Positions 1 through 8,836 of a DNA stretch of 64,000 nucleotides are shown here, piece by piece. Position 1 is the first letter of the stretch. Each line of letters starts with the position of its first letter. The stretch lies in contig JAEYXD010000010.1 of assembly GCA_023428645.1 (NCBI GenBank), positions 1-64,000 of the forward strand. Reading direction: 5' to 3'. Position numbers and translations under genes: made by a program. The notes under the pieces are model-generated. The model was not told the DNA's origin. It ran no database searches and saw only the letters and a program-made list of their open reading frames with translations. This stretch comes from Pseudomonadota bacterium. Lineage in GTDB: Bacteria; Pseudomonadota; Gammaproteobacteria; Steroidobacterales; Steroidobacteraceae.

Positions 1-191
1 GTCTCATGCAGGCTGCGCAGTTCGGCGAAAGCGTGCTCGAACTGCTGCTGCAGACGTAGCGTGTTGTGCTCGTCGGCGCGGCGCCAGCGAATGAAGGCGA
101 GCGCGAACACGCAAACCGCCCCGATCAGCAGCAGTCCACGCAGAACGATCAACACGAGATCCAACGAGGGATTCGGCAAAGTTTCGAACAC
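1..191 (-). CDS. partial membrane-anchored protein with coiled-coil-like tail
   Basis: This is the 5' part of a gene running off the left edge. A GTG start at 189-191 is preceded by AGGAG nine bases upstream. The visible 63 residues begin MFETLPNPSLDL and continue with one hydrophobic segment (about residues 11-34, LVLIVLRGLLLIGAVCVF region). A basic stop-transfer stretch (RWRR) follows, then a Gln/Glu-rich, probably helical region (LRLQQQFEHAFAELRSLHE). This looks like a single-pass inner-membrane protein with a cytoplasmic coiled coil. I do not recognise the family. The gene is divergent from the PAS protein at 634. Confidence 0.6.
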   Translation of the reverse strand, partial: MFETLPNPSLDLVLIVLRGLLLIGAVCVFALAFIRWRRADEHNTLRLQQQFEHAFAELRSLHE

Positions 192-633
192 CGGATGTCG
201 CTCCTGTGATGCAAGTCACGTTTTTCGCGCAAGTGTCAAATGCTTGACGCGCGCGAACGATGCCCGAGTGAATAAAGCAGAAAGCGTGCCAGCGAAAATG
301 AACGAGCGGGTTGCATCCGTTCAGCGTCACACCCCATCCGTCGCGATCGTTCAGCTTCGCGCGACACGTTGCGTCGGCGTTGGTTCAAACAGTGTTGTCA
401 TTGATCCCAGTCGCGCAAGATTTGCGAGCTTTGCTGAACGCGGATTCATCCATTGTCAGTTCCGGCGTAAACGGAATCAGGACGTTTGTAGAACATTGTG
501 TCGTTATCGAACGTGCGTCTCGCGTTACTGCGCATTCCGCGTATTGCCGTGCGCGCGCCTTGGCGCAGGATTTCGTGCGGGCCCGCGGCCCTCCTGAAGA
601 CTCATCAACACTCTCAACGAGGCACGGCATCGA
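192..633. other. intergenic region, no gene seen
   Basis: This 442-base gap separates the divergent genes at 191 and 634. Open frames here have no start context or recognisable product. A TTGACG at 244-249 could be a -35 box but has no convincing -10 partner. No hairpin terminator or riboswitch core was recognised. Confidence 0.5.
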
Positions 634-1596
634 GTGCGCAACGACGCGACTTCAACCCAACTGCGCGATGAGCGCGCGGCATTCACACCGCACGACAGCG
701 ACGCAGCGCTCGGCGATGCCGTGCTCGCCGGACTGAGCCTGCCGGTGTGGGTGCTCGACGTTTCGGCATTCACCGCGCATTCAGCTTCTGGTGCGATCGA
801 CGACGACGAAGGGACTTACGCGCGTTTCCTCGATGAAGTCTCGATCGTGGCGACGAATGTCGCGGCGATCGAATTTCACAAGGCGGCCAGCGCGACCGAC
901 CTGATGTCCGCACGCGAACGCATCTTTTCCCCGCTCGCCGTGCGCGAGATCGTCGCCGCGGCCGGCGCGGCGGCGGCAGGGCGTCATCGCGAGATCGACA
1001 TCGAGCTCGGAACGGTGGATGGAACGCCGCAACGGGTGCGCGCTCGCCTCGACTTCATCGCGACCGGCGCGGGCGGCACGTGTTGTGCGCTGACGATCCT
1101 GCCCGTGCGACCGCAGGCGAGCCTGCTGCGCGCCGTGCCCGACATCGTGTTCGAGCTCGATGCGGCGGGCATCTACGTCGATTTCTCGGGACCTGAGGAC
1201 GCGCTGCTGTTGCCTAGCGCGTTCATTGGCAAGTCAATTACGGAAACGATGCCGCCCGACGTGGCCCATCGCACCCTCGCCGCGCTGACGCGGCTACACC
1301 AGCGCGGCGGCAGCGAGCGCTTCGAATATGCCCTTTCAATGTCCGACGGCTTGCACTGGTACGAAGCCAACATGAGCGCGCTGCCGAGCGGCGGCGCGGC
1401 GACTTATGTAAGAGACGTCACCGAACTGAAGAGCGCCGAGTGGCGCCGCCAGGAAAGTGAAGAGCGCTGCCGCGCGTTGGGCGCCGACCTGCGGGCACGC
1501 ACGCTCGACCTGGAGCGGGCCCACCATGAGCTGGACGAGGTGCGCAGGAGCTCGGATCAGGATCAGGCGGCAGCCGGGTCGCTCACGACGGAATGA
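634..1596 (+). CDS. orphan PAS-domain sensor protein without output domain
   Basis: The product is a 320-residue soluble protein started by GTG, with a GAGG stretch about 11 bases upstream. Residues ~25-160 look like a degenerate PAS fold (NVAAIEFHKAAS, then LGTVDGTPQRVRARLDF). Residues ~166-275 form a clearer PAS domain (VPDIVFELDAAGIYVDFSG ... YVRDVTELKSAE). A charged helical tail (~276-310) of the kind that normally links PAS to a kinase or GGDEF domain follows, but the protein stops there. It may signal through a partner, or it may be a truncated sensor. The 3' end overlaps the convergent yheU gene by 14 bases. Confidence 0.7.
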   Translation: MRNDATSTQLRDERAAFTPHDSDAALGDAVLAGLSLPVWVLDVSAFTAHSASGAIDDDEGTYARFLDEVSIVATNVAAIEFHKAASATDLMSARERIFSPLAVREIVAAAGAAAAGRHREIDIELGTVDGTPQRVRARLDFIATGAGGTCCALTILPVRPQASLLRAVPDIVFELDAAGIYVDFSGPEDALLLPSAFIGKSITETMPPDVAHRTLAALTRLHQRGGSERFEYALSMSDGLHWYEANMSALPSGGAATYVRDVTELKSAEWRRQESEERCRALGADLRARTLDLERAHHELDEVRRSSDQDQAAAGSLTTE

Positions 1597-1819
1597 CTCG
1601 CACGATGTCGATCGTCTCGGTGTTGGGATCGAACTCGATCCGCGCCTCCCCACGCTCGAGTTGCAACAATACGTGCCCGACCTTCTCGTCCAGCGAGAAT
1701 TCCCGTTCGCCGTAGTCCGTGCCTTCACGCAGCACGAACGACTCGATGACGCCCCGCAGCGCGTCCGAGGAAAGCTCGCGGTGGGGAACGACGATCGCGG
1801 CCGCCGGGTCGTCGCTCAA
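1583..1819 (-). CDS. yheU: YheU family (UPF0270) protein
   Basis: This small protein of about 78 residues has a body, VPHRELSSDALRGVIESF then VLREGTDYGE, that matches E. coli YheU (family UPF0270, function unknown, essentially gammaproteobacterial). No ATG is in frame. I chose the TTG at 1817-1819 because GGAG lies nine bases before it; a second TTG at 1823-1825 is too close to that site. The start lies just after the stop of the cyclophilin gene (1822-1824), so translation is probably coupled. The 3' end overlaps the convergent PAS gene. Confidence 0.75.
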   Translation of the reverse strand: MSDDPAAAIVVPHRELSSDALRGVIESFVLREGTDYGEREFSLDEKVGHVLLQLERGEARIEFDPNTETIDIVRVIPS

Positions 1820-1821
1820 GC

Positions 1822-2685
1822 TCAATTGCTCCGGATGCGGCGCACCGGCAGCGGCACGTTGCAGACCTCGATCTTGCCGGCCGGGACCCTGTACCACTCG
1901 TCGCGGCGATTGCGCCGACCCTCGATGTTCTTCGCGAACTCCGGGGAGTCGGTACGCATCGCCTCGAGGGGCGTGCGCTCAGCTTCGGGTAGATCGGCCG
2001 CGACACGCATCGTCTTGATGACGACGTGCTGCGCAGGAGTTTCGTAGAAGCCCAGCGACGACTTGCCCCGCGGCAGCGATGACAGCAGGTCCATGCCTTG
2101 CACCACGCGGCCGACGATCGTGATGTTGCGATCCAGCTGGCGCGGCGCGTGCCCGTTCACGGCGTAGAGCTCGGCGCCGCTACCGCTGTCGGACTCATTG
2201 CCGCGGCCGACGCCGACCATGCCATAACAATGCACCGCCCACGCCTCGCCCGTCGCGGACTCGCGCGCGGCCGGGAAGCCCTCGACGAAACCCGTCTGCG
2301 GCGCATACGCGTCCGGGTCCGGCAGCGCCGTGAACGGCAGACCGACCGCCGAGCGCGTGAACTCACCGGGAAGCTTGGGCTTCGCGTCGCCGATCGGGCC
2401 GGCGAAGTTGGGATCGCCCCACTGCGTGACGAAGTTGTCCTGCACTCGGTTGATGCGTTGCTGATCGAAGTATTTCGCGCGCACGAGCGCCTTGATGTTC
2501 TGCACGTGGTTCGGCGCGAACTGCGGCGCCAGCTCGATGATGACGCGCCCGCCCGTGAGCTCCATGTAGAGCGTGTTGTCGGGATCGAGCGGCCGCCACG
2601 CGGAAGCGGACGGCGCCTCGGAGGAAACGGCCTGGCCCGTGGACGCGAGCAGGGCTGCGAGCAGCAGAGTGCGCAAGGTTTTCAT
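1822..2685 (-). CDS. exported cyclophilin-type peptidyl-prolyl cis-trans isomerase
   Basis: The product is 287 residues with an N-terminal signal peptide ([19 protein letters not shown]), so it is probably periplasmic. The cyclophilin fold is visible from residue ~39: [20 protein letters not shown], then [17 protein letters not shown] with the catalytic-position Arg80, and [16 protein letters not shown] near the C-terminus. It is longer than PpiA (~190 residues). The extra length is an insert around residues 100-160 and a C-terminal extension (to residue 287) rich in Arg and Glu. Members catalyse proline isomerisation during folding of exported proteins. The gene is co-directional with, and immediately upstream of, yheU. 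Confidence 0.85.
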   Translation of the reverse strand: MKTLRTLLLAALLASTGQAVSSEAPSASAWRPLDPDNTLYMELTGGRVIIELAPQFAPNHVQNIKALVRAKYFDQQRINRVQDNFVTQWGDPNFAGPIGDAKPKLPGEFTRSAVGLPFTALPDPDAYAPQTGFVEGFPAARESATGEAWAVHCYGMVGVGRGNESDSGSGAELYAVNGHAPRQLDRNITIVGRVVQGMDLLSSLPRGKSSLGFYETPAQHVVIKTMRVAADLPEAERTPLEAMRTDSPEFAKNIEGRRNRRDEWYRVPAGKIEVCNVPLPVRRIRSN

Positions 2686-2789
2686 GCCGGGATTTGAGCA
2701 CAGAACGAACCATGGGCTCCAGCCAGCGGACGCAGGGCAAAAGACGTGCGCGCATGTGTGGCACCGGTCGTCGCATGGCCTTTCTTTGC

Positions 2790-2820
2790 ATTCCCGGACT
2801 GCGACCGCTCTCTATACTCG
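2790..2820 (+). promoter_or_regulatory. possible sigma-70 promoter for the molybdoenzyme gene
   Basis: A good -10 match (TATACT, 2813-2818) lies about 30 bases before the ATG at 2849. The -35 region is poor (TTCCCG at 2791-2796, 16-base spacer). Support is position and the -10 only. Confidence 0.35.
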
Positions 2821-2848
2821 GGCGGGTCATCTCGCAGCCGGAGCGCTC

Positions 2849-5098
2849 ATGGATACCCGCCCCTTCGCCGACGCTGATGCGTCTTCCCGCTCCACGCCTC
2901 CGCGCGCCAATCAGTTGAGTCGTCGCGGATTTCTCCAGGCGACCACACTGGCGGCCGGAGGCTTCGCGCTCGGCCTGTACGTTCCGCGACACGCCGGCGC
3001 GGTAGCCGCGCCCGCGGGCGGCACGTCGCAGCTGAACGCGTTCGTCAAGATCGCGGCGGACGGCCGCATCACGATCTTCGCGCACAATCCCGAGATCGGT
3101 CAGGGCATCAAGACGTCGCTGCCGATGGTCGTCGCCGAGGAGCTCGGCGCGCGCTGGAGCGACGTGGACGTCGTGCAATCGCCGATCGACGAAAAGACCT
3201 TCGGCAGACATTACGTCGGCGGCTCCACGACGATCCCGCGCTGCTTCGATCAGATGCGCCGCGTCGGCGCGGGCGCGCGCACGATGCTGATCGGCGCGGC
3301 CGCGAAGCAGCTTGCCGTGCCTGCAAGCGAATGCGTCACCGAGAACAGCGCCGTCGTGCACGCGCCGTCGGGCCGCAAGATCGAATTCGCGATGCTCGCG
3401 GCACTCGCCGCGCAGCAGCCGGTGCCCGATGCCAAGACGCTCAAGTTCAAGGACCGCAAGGACTACACGCTGCTCGGCACGCGCGTGAGCGGCGTCGACA
3501 ACCCCAAGCTCGTCACCGGACAACCCCTGTTCGGCATCGACACCGTCGTGCCCGGCATGGTGTTCGCGGCATATCAAAAGTGTCCCACCCTCTTCGGCAA
3601 GGTGAAGTCCGCCAATCTGGAACACATCAAGTCGCTGCCCGGCATCACCGATGCGTTCGTGCTCGAAGGCAACGGCGATGTGCAACAGTTGCTGTCCGGT
3701 GTGGCGATCGTCGGAACCTCGACATGGGCGGTGTTCAGCGCCAAGCGGCAGCTGCAAGTGGAGTGGGATGAGACGGAGGCATCGCGCGACAGCTGGACGG
3801 ACCTGCAAGCGCGCGCCCGGGCGATCGCAGACCAACGCGGCGCTCAGGTCGTCGCGAAGGTCGGCGACGTCGACGCGCAACTCGCTGCTCCCGGCAACAA
3901 GACGTTGAGCGCGTTCTATCAATATCCGTTCGCATATCACGCGTGCCTCGAGCCGATGAACTGCACCGCGCATTTCAAGACCGTGAACGGCAAGCAGGCG
4001 CTCGAAGTCTGGGTGCCGACGCAAGTGCCGGACCGGATCTTCCCGGTGGCGCGGGAGATGTTCGGTGTCGAGCCCGCCAACGTGACGGTTCATCAGACGC
4101 GCCTCGGCGGCAGCTTCGGCCGGCGCGGCAGCACCGAGTTCGTGTGCGAAGCCGCCGCGATTTCCGCGCGCGTGAACAAGCCCGTGAAGCTCACGTGGAC
4201 GCGCGAGGACGATGCCGAGCACGATTACTTCCGCGTCGGCGGCTTTCAAGCAATGCGCGGCGCCGTGGACGCAAGCGGCAAGCTCGTCGCGTGGGACAAC
4301 CATTTCATCGGCATGTCGACGGACGGTGAGCCGTCGCGCGGCTCGAACTTCGCGCGCTCGGAGTTCCCGATGCTGAACGTGCCGAACGTGCTCGGCACGC
4401 GCACGTCGTTCGAGATCAAGACGCCGTGCGGACCGTGGCGTGCGCCGGGCTCGAACACGATGGCGTGGGCGGTGCAGAGCTTCATTCACGAGCTCGCGGT
4501 CGCGGCGGGCCGTGACCATCTCGAATTCCTGATCGAGATCATGGGCGAGCCGCGCTGGTTCGAGCCGGGCAACGTGCGCTCATTGAATACAGGGCGCGCC
4601 GTCGAGGTGCTCAAGCTCGCGGCGGCCAAGGCCGGCTGGGGACGAGCGCTGCCGAAGGGCCGTGGGCTCGGGCTCGCGTTTCACTTCTGTCACGCGGCGC
4701 ATATCGCCGAAGTGGCGGAGGTCAGCGTCGATGCAAATCGCAAAGTCACGGTGCATCGCGTGACGGTCGCGGCCGACGTCGGCCCGATCGTCAACATGAG
4801 CGGGGCGACTGCACAGGTCGAAGGCTCGGTCATCGATGGTCTGAGCACGATGCTGAATCTCGAGATCACGATGGAGAAAGGCCGCATCGAACAGACGAAT
4901 TTCGATCGTTATTCGCTGCTCAGGATGCGCAACGCCCCGAGCGTCGACGTGCACTTCATCCAGAGCGACTACGCACCGACGGGGCTCGGCGAGCCTGCGC
5001 TGCCGCCGCTCGCCCCCGCGGTCGGCAATGCGATCTTCGCGGCGACCGGCCATCGAGTGCGGACGATGCCGATCAGCAAGGAAGGCTTTACGGTCTGA
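2849..5098 (+). CDS. Tat-exported xanthine dehydrogenase/IorB-family molybdopterin-binding subunit
   Basis: This 749-residue protein starts at an ATG with GGAG about six bases upstream. Residues 24-30 carry a twin-arginine motif (SRRGFLQ) before a hydrophobic stretch, so it is folded and cofactor-loaded before export. The body matches the large, molybdenum-cytosine-dinucleotide-binding subunit of the isoquinoline 1-oxidoreductase/aldehyde oxidoreductase branch: LGGSFGRRGSTEFV in the middle and GLGEPALPPLAPAVGNA near the end, where Glu715 takes the place of the catalytic Glu. Such subunits normally pair with a small 2Fe-2S subunit (IorA-like), and none is encoded next to it. The substrate cannot be predicted. 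Confidence 0.85.
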   Translation: MDTRPFADADASSRSTPPRANQLSRRGFLQATTLAAGGFALGLYVPRHAGAVAAPAGGTSQLNAFVKIAADGRITIFAHNPEIGQGIKTSLPMVVAEELGARWSDVDVVQSPIDEKTFGRHYVGGSTTIPRCFDQMRRVGAGARTMLIGAAAKQLAVPASECVTENSAVVHAPSGRKIEFAMLAALAAQQPVPDAKTLKFKDRKDYTLLGTRVSGVDNPKLVTGQPLFGIDTVVPGMVFAAYQKCPTLFGKVKSANLEHIKSLPGITDAFVLEGNGDVQQLLSGVAIVGTSTWAVFSAKRQLQVEWDETEASRDSWTDLQARARAIADQRGAQVVAKVGDVDAQLAAPGNKTLSAFYQYPFAYHACLEPMNCTAHFKTVNGKQALEVWVPTQVPDRIFPVAREMFGVEPANVTVHQTRLGGSFGRRGSTEFVCEAAAISARVNKPVKLTWTREDDAEHDYFRVGGFQAMRGAVDASGKLVAWDNHFIGMSTDGEPSRGSNFARSEFPMLNVPNVLGTRTSFEIKTPCGPWRAPGSNTMAWAVQSFIHELAVAAGRDHLEFLIEIMGEPRWFEPGNVRSLNTGRAVEVLKLAAAKAGWGRALPKGRGLGLAFHFCHAAHIAEVAEVSVDANRKVTVHRVTVAADVGPIVNMSGATAQVEGSVIDGLSTMLNLEITMEKGRIEQTNFDRYSLLRMRNAPSVDVHFIQSDYAPTGLGEPALPPLAPAVGNAIFAATGHRVRTMPISKEGFTV

Positions 5099-5122
5099 CA
5101 CCGATCCTGGCGGCGAACTCCG

Positions 5123-5153
5123 GTCCCTTCCCCCGCGAAGCGGGGGAAGGGAC
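5123..5153. repeat. perfect palindrome, dispersed CCCTYCCCCCGC family, copy 1
   Basis: Arms GTCCCTTCCCCCGC (5123-5136) and its exact complement (5140-5153) are separated by GAA. The palindrome lies between two convergent genes. No T-run follows on either strand, so it is not a textbook rho-independent terminator, though it may still end transcription. Related palindromes lie at 27085-27110 and 37680-37703. Confidence 0.75.
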
Positions 5154-5183
5154 GTGTGCAGGACGCATTCCCCGGATCCCGAA

Positions 5184-6593
5184 TCAATCTGGCGCCATGC
5201 TGCCGCGCGGAGCACCTGCGGGCGGACCGTTCGGCAGCGTCTTCGACTTCACGATCTCAGGCTTGTCGCGGAACACCGCCGCCTGATCGCTCGCGTCCGC
5301 ATAGCTCGGCCAATTGAAGCCTTCCGCACACGTCAGCGAGGTCGCACCGACCGGCGCTTTCGCGAATGCGACCCAGCACGAGTTGATCCGCTGCGCCACC
5401 TTGCGATCGGTTTCGTTGACGCGCGGGTCCCCCGCGCTCGAATACTTCCAGCTGTCGAACACATAGACGATCTCGGCCGAATGCGGCGCGCCTTGCGGCT
5501 GCGCGGGCTTTCGCCACTCCGGCACGTACGCGAACTGGTACAAGAACGCAGGCGCCTTCGCGCTCATAAGTGCCGCGACCTTCCGCGCGGCGTCGAAACC
5601 GCCTTCGCCGTTGTTCGAACCGATGAACAGCGGCACGTACGTCGCGCTGCCATCGGCGAACGCATCGACGGTCGCCTTGGTACGAAAGCGACCGTCGATC
5701 GGACTCACGAACATGCGCGCCGTGTCGCGATCCCCGGCGAGCTTCTCCGCCGGAATCGCGCGCAACTGCGCCAGCGTCGCGCGCTCCCCGGGCAAGCCGA
5801 GCTTCGTCGCAAGCTCGATGCCGCTCTGCTCGGCCTCCGCGAGCGGGACCGGCGGACGCAAGCTCGCGCCGGACTGCACGCCTGCCTTCGCGAACAAGCC
5901 CTTCGCGCTCGGCGTCGACAACAAACCCATCACCATCGCGCCGCCCGCGGACTGGCCGAACACCGTGACGTTCGCCGGATCGCCGCCGAACTTCGCGATG
6001 TTGCGCTTCACCCATTGCAAGGAGGCGACCGCATCCATCAGTCCATAGTTCGCGAGCCATTCGTCCCGCGGGGCCGATTTCGTGAGCGCCGGATGCGCGA
6101 AGTAACCGATCGTGCCGAGACGATAGTTCACGGTGACCGTGACGACGCCCTGCTTGGCGAACGACTCGCCGTTGTAGCCGCCGAGGTGCGCGCCACCCAG
6201 GAACGATGCGCCACCGTGCAGCCACACCATCACCGGCGCGTTCTGCGCCGTCGCGGGACCGAAGACGTTCAAGTACAGGCAATCTTCCGACGTCTTGCCC
6301 CACACGCCGCCGCCATTCGGCGTCTTGCCGTCGGGGTCGGTCGGCTGCACGCACGGCAGTTGGTACTTCGTCGCATCGCGCTCGCCCTGCCATTGGTCGG
6401 GCGTCTGCGGCGGCGCCCAACGAAGCTTGCCAAGCGGCGCTTTCGCGAACGGCACGCCCTTGAACGAGCGCACGCCGTCGGCCGCGTCGCCGACGAGCGT
6501 TCCAGATTCGATCGTGACCTTCGCGGGACTCGCGAGCGCTGTCGCGCCGAAGAACGTCGCCGCAAGCACGGCAAGGCTCGAGATGCGTTGCAT
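5184..6593 (-). CDS. exported type-B carboxylesterase (pNB-esterase family), shortened
   Basis: The product is 469 residues, starting at an ATG with AGGGGGAAG just upstream. Residues 1-22 are a signal peptide. The alpha/beta-hydrolase signature is complete: EDCLYLNV (103-110), oxyanion-hole WLHGG (124-128), nucleophile GQSAGG with Ser215, acid Glu330 in the SNNGEGG context, and His371 (APHSAE). These enzymes hydrolyse carboxylic esters. The Glu-to-His spacing is only 41 residues, against about 90 in the Bacillus pNB esterase, so a loop or helical section near the active site is missing while the catalytic triad is kept. The gene is convergent with the molybdoenzyme gene and divergent from the monooxygenase-like gene. 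Confidence 0.85.
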   Translation of the reverse strand: MQRISSLAVLAATFFGATALASPAKVTIESGTLVGDAADGVRSFKGVPFAKAPLGKLRWAPPQTPDQWQGERDATKYQLPCVQPTDPDGKTPNGGGVWGKTSEDCLYLNVFGPATAQNAPVMVWLHGGASFLGGAHLGGYNGESFAKQGVVTVTVNYRLGTIGYFAHPALTKSAPRDEWLANYGLMDAVASLQWVKRNIAKFGGDPANVTVFGQSAGGAMVMGLLSTPSAKGLFAKAGVQSGASLRPPVPLAEAEQSGIELATKLGLPGERATLAQLRAIPAEKLAGDRDTARMFVSPIDGRFRTKATVDAFADGSATYVPLFIGSNNGEGGFDAARKVAALMSAKAPAFLYQFAYVPEWRKPAQPQGAPHSAEIVYVFDSWKYSSAGDPRVNETDRKVAQRINSCWVAFAKAPVGATSLTCAEGFNWPSYADASDQAAVFRDKPEIVKSKTLPNGPPAGAPRGSMAPD

Positions 6594-6860
6594 GTCTTCC
6601 CCCTGAATTGTGTCGTGCTCATCGCGGAGCACTGGATCGAGTGCGCGCGGAAGTATGCAGACACAAGCGCGCTGCGATACACCTTCTTGGCCGTCGCTTG
6701 ACACTTCATCGACCCGCGAAGCCAGTGGTTTGCAGAGCGAACTCACCTGCAAAACTTGCGTTGCCGTCCGACAAACCTTTGCACATGGCTGCGGTCGCGT
6801 TCCCTGGACAGGGTACAGACCTGTCTCCACACTTCCGCGCATCTCTTTGGGAGTGTCAGC

Positions 6861-8618
6861 ATGCGATTCATCGGACGTTTCTCACGTGTTGCAGCGCTCG
6901 TCGCCGCCGGCTCGATCACCGGCACGGCGTTCGCGCTCAACCCAGGTGATACGGTCGACAACTTCCGTCTCATCGATCACAAGGACGGTGCACAAGAGCT
7001 GTACTACCGCTCGGACATGAAGGCGGTCGTGCTGTTGACGCACGCGAACGGCTGCCTCGCGGTGAGATCCGCGGCAACGACGCTCGAAGGCTTGCGAGCG
7101 AAGCATCCGAACGTCGAGTTCTTGATGTTGAACTCGAACCTCGGCGATACGCGCGAAGCGATCAAGGCCGATGCCAGGGATCTCGCGCTGGCCGCTCCCA
7201 TCATGATCGACGACACGCAGCTCGTCGGCGAATCGCTCGGCGTCAAGACGAATGGCGAGGTGTTCGTCATCGACTCGCAAGCGGGCTTCAAGGTGGCCTA
7301 TCGCGGCGCCGCGAGCGGCGTGGCGCAGGCGCTCGAGGCGGTCGTCGCGGGCACGCCGGTCGCGAAAGCGACGCTGCCGGCGACTGGTTGCGAGGCGAGC
7401 TTCCCCGAGCTCGCGAAGCGCAGCGCTCATGCGCGGATCTCGTATGAGAAGACGATCGCGCCGCTGCTCGAAGAAAAGTGCGTCGCGTGTCATCGCGACG
7501 GCGGCATCGGCCCGTGGGCAATGTCGAGCTACGAGATGATCAAGGGCTTCGCGCCGATGATTCGCGAGGTCGTGCGCACGAAGCGCATGCCGCCGTGGCA
7601 CGTCGACCCGCATTACGGCGCCTGGAAGAACGACAGGGGTCTTTCGATCGCGCAGGCGCAGACGCTCGTGCATTGGATCGAGGCCGGAGCACCGCGCGGC
7701 GCGGGCACGAACGATCCGTTGCAAGCCGCGAAGAAAGAGTGGCCGACGTGGACGCTGGGCGAGCCGGATCTCGTGATCGAGACGCCGCCGTTCACGACGC
7801 CGCCGACGGGCACGATTCCCTACCAGAATGTCACGGTAAAGAACCCGCTGACCGAAGATCGCTGGATTCGCGCGATCGACTATGTACCCGGCCAGCGCGC
7901 CGTGTTGCATCACGTAATCGCGAGCGTCGGCGGCGAGCGCTTCGGCGCGACGGCTCTCAACAACTACGTACCGGGCGCGGGCCCGCTCGAGATCCCGCAG
8001 GGCAACGGCATTCTGTTGAAGGCGGGTTCGACGTTCCACTTCCAGATGCATTACACGTCGAACGGCCAGGCACTCACGGACGTGACGAAGTTCGGCCTGT
8101 ACTTCATGAAGGATAAGCCGGAGCACGACTTTCAGAGCCTGATCCTGATTCAGCCGCGCTTGAAGATTCCGCCGAACACGAAGGTGCATCCCGAAACGGC
8201 CGTCGGCACGTTCAAGAGGGATGCGATGATCTACAGCTTGCATCCGCATGCGCATTTCCGCGGCAAGTCCGCGACCTTCGTCGCGCGCTATCCGGACGGG
8301 CGCGAGGAGATGCTGATCAACATTCCGATGTACGACTTCAATTGGCAGGGCACGTACGATCTCGCGACGCCGCTGACCGTGCCGGCCGGGACGAAGATCG
8401 TCTACACGCAGGTGTTCGATAACTCGGTGCAGAACAAGGCGAACCCCGATCCGAACAAGCTCGTGACGTGGGGCGAGCAGACCTGGCAGGAAATGGTGTT
8501 CGGCGTCGTGCGTTATCGCAACCTCGTCGAGACGGGCGAAGTCGAGACGCCGACCGGCCCGACGCAGCAGGAGATCTTCGGCGAGGAGCCGCTGCGCACG
8601 TCGGACGCCCAGCACTGA
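6861..8618 (+). CDS. redoxin / c-type haem / copper ascorbate-dependent monooxygenase-like fusion
   Basis: This 585-residue exported protein starts at an ATG with GGGAG seven bases upstream; an upstream in-frame ATG at 6756 lacks a ribosome site. Residues 1-26 are a signal peptide. Residues ~27-165 form an AhpC/TSA-like redoxin domain with a single Cys65 (ANGCLAVRS). CVACH at 207-211 is a c-type haem site. From residue ~290 the fold resembles the copper type II ascorbate-dependent (PHM-like) monooxygenases, with candidate copper ligands LHH (~347), HFQMHY (~393) and HPHAHF (~461), and Met in WQEMVFG (~545). Electrons could pass from haem to copper for a periplasmic oxidation. The substrate is unknown. 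A strong terminator follows. Confidence 0.8.
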   Translation: MRFIGRFSRVAALVAAGSITGTAFALNPGDTVDNFRLIDHKDGAQELYYRSDMKAVVLLTHANGCLAVRSAATTLEGLRAKHPNVEFLMLNSNLGDTREAIKADARDLALAAPIMIDDTQLVGESLGVKTNGEVFVIDSQAGFKVAYRGAASGVAQALEAVVAGTPVAKATLPATGCEASFPELAKRSAHARISYEKTIAPLLEEKCVACHRDGGIGPWAMSSYEMIKGFAPMIREVVRTKRMPPWHVDPHYGAWKNDRGLSIAQAQTLVHWIEAGAPRGAGTNDPLQAAKKEWPTWTLGEPDLVIETPPFTTPPTGTIPYQNVTVKNPLTEDRWIRAIDYVPGQRAVLHHVIASVGGERFGATALNNYVPGAGPLEIPQGNGILLKAGSTFHFQMHYTSNGQALTDVTKFGLYFMKDKPEHDFQSLILIQPRLKIPPNTKVHPETAVGTFKRDAMIYSLHPHAHFRGKSATFVARYPDGREEMLINIPMYDFNWQGTYDLATPLTVPAGTKIVYTQVFDNSVQNKANPDPNKLVTWGEQTWQEMVFGVVRYRNLVETGEVETPTGPTQQEIFGEEPLRTSDAQH

Positions 8619-8646
8619 CGATTGCCGCCGAAGGGGCGCAGCAAAG

Positions 8647-8674
8647 AGCCGCGGCGAAAGTCCGCGGCTTTTTT
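8647..8674. terminator. rho-independent terminator
   Basis: Stem AGCCGCGG (8647-8654), loop CGAAAGT, stem CCGCGGCT (8662-8669), then a T-run to 8674. It lies 28 bases after the stop at 8618. On the other strand it also sits at the end of the leftward ExbD-like fragment. Confidence 0.9.
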
Positions 8675-8810
8675 ACGGCGTTCCCTCGATCGCAATCTTC
8701 TCGATTCCGCTTCGCTGCGCGATCGCGAGGACGCGGGCAACTGTGTCGTACCAGGGGAAATTCCCGTGGCAAATACCGAGACGACACCGATGCAAGGCGA
8801 CTTTGTCGCC
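8673..8810 (-). pseudogene. possible ExbD-like C-terminal remnant
   Basis: Read leftward, the last ~30 codons before the TAA at 8673-8675 give WYDTVARVLAIAQRSGIEK followed by IAIEGTP. This resembles the C-terminal end of ExbD proteins (Pro-Tyr, then VxxVMDxAQRAGI-x-K). Upstream in the same frame the sequence (GDKVALHRCRLGICHGN) is not ExbD-like, and no transmembrane N-terminus or ribosome site is present. I read it as a decayed fragment, though chance resemblance over 30 residues cannot be excluded. The 5' boundary is approximate. Confidence 0.3.
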
Positions 8811-8836
8811 CTCCTCAGCCCGCGGCCGCGGAGGCG

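Noticed and set aside
244..275. Sigma-70 promoter for the PAS gene (TTGACG ... GAATAA)
   Set aside because: The spacing is 18-20 bases with a poor -10, and it lies more than 350 bases before the start codon.
2363..4519. 718-codon leftward open frame across the molybdoenzyme gene
   Set aside because: Antisense shadow; the rightward frame has a Tat signal and family motifs.
5123..5153. Classical rho-independent terminator
   Set aside because: The stem is strong but has no T-run on either strand, and related stems recur elsewhere, so I list it as a dispersed repeat.
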